Positions 61,883 through 64,000 of a stretch of DNA of 64,000 bases are shown here, piece after piece. The stretch spans positions 186,001 to 250,000 of the forward strand of contig NZ_NEHW01000001.1 of assembly GCF_002112505.1 (NCBI RefSeq). Direction: 5' to 3'. The notes below the pieces were generated by a model. That model was not told the origin of the DNA and made no database searches. It saw only the letters and a list, made by a program, of their open reading frames with translations. The stretch comes from Pseudomonas sp. R28(2017) (GTDB lineage Bacteria; Pseudomonadota; Gammaproteobacteria; Pseudomonadales; Pseudomonadaceae). Each line of letters starts with the position of its first letter. Position 1 is the stretch's first letter. A program made the position numbers and the translations under genes.

Positions 61883-63514
61883 TCACGCCCCCTCGGGCAA
61901 CTTCATATGCCGCGCATACCAAGGCCTGCGCGGCGTGCGCCGCAGCAGGTCATCAACCTCCCGCTCGCCACTGAAGGCAATGCGCAACGCCAGCTTCATC
62001 GCCTCCACTTCCATCTCCCCAGCCCCGCCCCCGGCATCGGAAATCCCCCCACAACCATGGGTCATCGGCCCGAGCCAAGGGTCGCCAACCTGCACCCAGC
62101 GCCCCGGCGCAAACCACGACACACCATTGACCTCGCGACGTTGCACCTCACCCGGATGGGCCCGCTCATGGGCCCGGTACCAGTCCTCGATACGGTCGTC
62201 GATCCAGCCATGGAAGCGCCAGAACACCGGGTTGACGTGGGACGAGAACGGGTCGCCGAGGAAGTCGTTTTCCTCACGGAACCAGCGCGCCGCATAGTCC
62301 GTCTGGTTGCGATCGCCCATCACCGGCGCGCCGTTGGACGGGTCGCGGGTGACGGTGGCCCAGCGCATGTGCAGCCAGTCGTGGATGTTCAGTTCCACCT
62401 CCGACCCGAACTGCCCCAGGGTCAGGCGGCTGAGGTAGTCCGGGTCCTGGTATTGCGATTCCCAGACCTGGAAATTGCTGAAGAACGTCTCGGCCGCCTT
62501 GATGCCATGCAGCCACTGGCTCAGTTCCTGGTCATTGGCCGCGATCCAGGCCGGTGGCACCGAGTTGCCGTCATGGTTTTCCTGATAGCGGATAAACCCT
62601 GGCCGGTCGTACTCGAGCTGCGGTGACGGCAGCGGCAGTTGCGCCCAGTTCGGCAGGTCAGGCTGCAACCTGCGGGCGTGCGCCAGCATGTGCCGGTGCA
62701 TGAAGAAGAAGTCTTCGCCTGAGCCATTGAGGTGCTTGCGCCGCCCGCGTGCGCCGCGTTCAGCGTCACGCGGGCCAGGCTGCCAGCCAGCACCGCGCAA
62801 GGCATCGCGCTTGTCGTCGGCCAGGCGGTGCCATTTGTCCCGGGTGGCATGCCACACCTGGTGGAACAGGCGGTGCTCGGGCGAGTTCAGCCAGGCCATC
62901 AGCGCCGGTGCAAGGGGCGTGACCTGGCGGGCCTCAGGGAAGGCACGCTTGGTAGCAACGAAGTGGTTGTCCGGTTCGGTCATCAACAATGGCCGGTCGA
63001 TGCGGCGGATGCGCCCGGTCAGGGTGCCAGCGCCAGCGTTGCCCCAGGATGCCCAGACTTCATCGAGGGTCGCCTCCAGTTCATGGCTGGGCGCTGACGA
63101 CCCATCCGGCACCAGGCGCCAACGGACCTTGCCAGCATCGGCGGCGACCAGCTCGCCGAGCACCCGGTAACGGGGCTGCTCAGTGCCGCGCAGGCGTTCA
63201 GCCACGTCGATGAAGCCACGCAGCGAGCGACCGGTCGGGCCGACATCCAGCAGCATCTGCACGCCCTGCAGCGGCAGGCCGTCCAGGCCGGCCTCGGTAC
63301 CACTGAAACGTACATCCCAGATGCCGCGCAGTTTGTCGGCGAGGTGCACGCCAGTATCGGTGGCGGCCTCTACCGTGGCTTCGCCGGGCGTCTCCACCTC
63401 GTCTTTCTTGAGCTTCTCATCATGGTCGCGCGGCTGGCGCGCATACCACGCTGCCGAACCCGCCGCCCCGGCTACCGCCAGCCCCACCATGAACCCACGC
63501 CTGGAAAACCTCAT
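61883..63514 (-). CDS. pvdP: Pyoverdine maturation tyrosinase PvdP
   Basis: PvdP is a periplasmic copper tyrosinase that forms the pyoverdine chromophore from ferribactin. The 543 residues fit the P. aeruginosa length (about 544). A Tat signal (SRRGFMVGLAVAGAAGSAAW from residue 4) is followed by a beta-barrel-like N-terminal domain. A type-3 copper domain comes next with the His-rich helices FHQVWHATRDKWHRLADDKR and FFFMHRHMLAHARRL, and a second copper site ELNIHDWLHMRWA with FSSHVNPVFWRFHGWIDDRI. The ATG at 63514 puts the Tat motif at the start. One nine codons earlier (63541) would leave almost no leader after the predicted PvdS promoter. Confidence 0.9.
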   Translation of the reverse strand: MRFSRRGFMVGLAVAGAAGSAAWYARQPRDHDEKLKKDEVETPGEATVEAATDTGVHLADKLRGIWDVRFSGTEAGLDGLPLQGVQMLLDVGPTGRSLRGFIDVAERLRGTEQPRYRVLGELVAADAGKVRWRLVPDGSSAPSHELEATLDEVWASWGNAGAGTLTGRIRRIDRPLLMTEPDNHFVATKRAFPEARQVTPLAPALMAWLNSPEHRLFHQVWHATRDKWHRLADDKRDALRGAGWQPGPRDAERGARGRRKHLNGSGEDFFFMHRHMLAHARRLQPDLPNWAQLPLPSPQLEYDRPGFIRYQENHDGNSVPPAWIAANDQELSQWLHGIKAAETFFSNFQVWESQYQDPDYLSRLTLGQFGSEVELNIHDWLHMRWATVTRDPSNGAPVMGDRNQTDYAARWFREENDFLGDPFSSHVNPVFWRFHGWIDDRIEDWYRAHERAHPGEVQRREVNGVSWFAPGRWVQVGDPWLGPMTHGCGGISDAGGGAGEMEVEAMKLALRIAFSGEREVDDLLRRTPRRPWYARHMKLPEGA

Positions 63515-63556
63515 CGCCACATCCGTATCCGTGTCAGCCACGCCTATCGAGCTAGA

Positions 63557-63580
63557 ACGAGACGCCGCGCGGCAAATTTA
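63557..63580 (-). promoter_or_regulatory. PvdS iron-starvation promoter of pvdP
   Basis: On the minus strand TAAAT (63580-63576) is followed after 16 bases by CGT (63559-63557), the PvdS (IS box) pattern. The start would be near 63549. Confidence 0.72.
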
Positions 63581-63595
63581 CCGGCAGCACGCCGC

Positions 63596-63619
63596 TAAAT
63601 TTCCCGCTGCCGCTCTCGT
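63596..63619 (+). promoter_or_regulatory. PvdS iron-starvation promoter of pvdM
   Basis: GCTAAAT (TAAAT at 63596-63600) is followed after 16 bases by CGT (63617-63619). This is a mirror partner of the pvdP box on the other strand, only 15 bases away. Confidence 0.75.
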
Positions 63620-63691
63620 CCCTCCGTGACAGGCAAGCCCCGTGATCGCGGCTGCCGCAATCGCATCGACCCTGCAACCAACGGGATGGCA

Positions 63692-64000
63692 ATGAACACG
63701 ACACGCTTGCGCAAGGCCCCCTACCTCGCTGCCCTGGCGCTGATCCTCGCGCTTGCGGGCGCCGCAGCCTGGTACTTCTTCATCCACCTGCCGGCCGGTT
63801 ACCCGCGTGAGGTGATCAAACATGCCGAAGAACTTCAGGAACGCATCATCTCCTTCGACAGCCATATCACCGTGCCGCTGAACTTCGGCACCGAAGGCAA
63901 GGAGGCCGACAAGGATGGCAGCGGCCAGTTCGACCTGGTCAAGGCCGGGCGCGGGCGCCTCTCCGGCGCGGCATTGACGATCTTCGGCTGGCCGGAAATC
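63692..64000 (+). CDS. pvdM: Pyoverdine maturation dipeptidase-like protein PvdM (cut by window edge)
   Basis: The first 103 residues are visible. A membrane anchor or signal (APYLAALALILALAGAAAWY) is followed by IISFDSHITVPLNFGTEGKE, ADKDGSGQFDLVKAGRGRLS and GAALTIFGWPEI, the start of the renal-dipeptidase-like PvdM of pseudomonads. PvdM acts in the periplasm together with PvdP in chromophore formation. An in-frame ATG two codons earlier (63686) is possible; GGGA lies before the chosen one. The gene diverges from pvdP. Confidence 0.88.
   Translation, partial: MNTTRLRKAPYLAALALILALAGAAAWYFFIHLPAGYPREVIKHAEELQERIISFDSHITVPLNFGTEGKEADKDGSGQFDLVKAGRGRLSGAALTIFGWPEI

Overview
The window is GC-rich chromosomal DNA of a Pseudomonas of the P. 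putida/P. fluorescens type. The evidence is the order of the flagellar genes, a branched-chain keto-acid dehydrogenase operon (bkdR-bkdAA-bkdAB-bkdB-lpdV) whose proteins look almost identical to those of P. putida as I remember them, REP elements of the P. putida type, and the edge of a pyoverdine maturation locus (pvdP/pvdM).

Layout. (1) 1-10.2 kb, minus strand: early and late flagellar genes fliF (cut by the window edge), fliE, the two-component pair fleS-fleR, the master regulator fleQ, the chaperones fliT and fliS, the cap fliD, flaG and a short flagellin fliC. (2) 10.4-26.4 kb, minus strand: a flagellin-glycosylation island. It holds a FabH-like ketoacyl synthase, three very large multidomain glycosyltransferases, and a five-gene sugar-tailoring set (WecE-type aminotransferase, FAD oxidoreductase, TylF-like protein, methyltransferase, WbqC protein). 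(3) 26.4-38.2 kb, minus strand: flgL, K, J, I, H, G, F, then flgE, D, C, B, with a small secreted protein gene between flgE and flgF. (4) 38.6-40.6 kb, plus strand: a polymorphic-toxin gene with an Ntox15-like HxxD domain and its probable immunity gene, inserted between the flgB operon and the chemotaxis/flgA genes. (5) 40.7-45.1 kb: cheR and cheV (minus), then flgA, flgM, flgN and the PilZ brake flgZ (plus). (6) 45.3-47.0 kb: a tandem family of unknown 190-residue proteins, two intact and one decayed. (7) 47.1-55.7 kb: an MFS transporter, a glutamine-synthetase-like ligase and the bkd locus. (8) 55.8-60.6 kb: two GGDEF proteins, a small protein with an apparent sigma-54 promoter, and the azlCD exporter. 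(9) 60.7-64.0 kb: endonuclease I, then pvdP and pvdM diverging from a pair of iron-starvation boxes.

The genes show the usual Pseudomonas flagellar hierarchy. FleQ with sigma-54 would drive the clear -24/-12 promoters before fleSR, fliE, flgB, flgF and flgA. FliA (sigma-28) would drive fliC and flgM through good TAAA-N15-GCCGATAA-type promoters. The glycosylation island would modify the exported flagellin, and FlgZ would couple c-di-GMP (made by enzymes such as the two GGDEF proteins here) to motility.

The most unusual parts are the glycan island (predicted acylated, possibly methylated 4-amino-4,6-dideoxyhexose), the DNase-like toxin/immunity pair inside the motility locus, the decaying tandem family behind flgZ, and the sigma-54-linked small protein at 57.0 kb. 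No rRNA, tRNA, insertion sequence or CRISPR array was seen.
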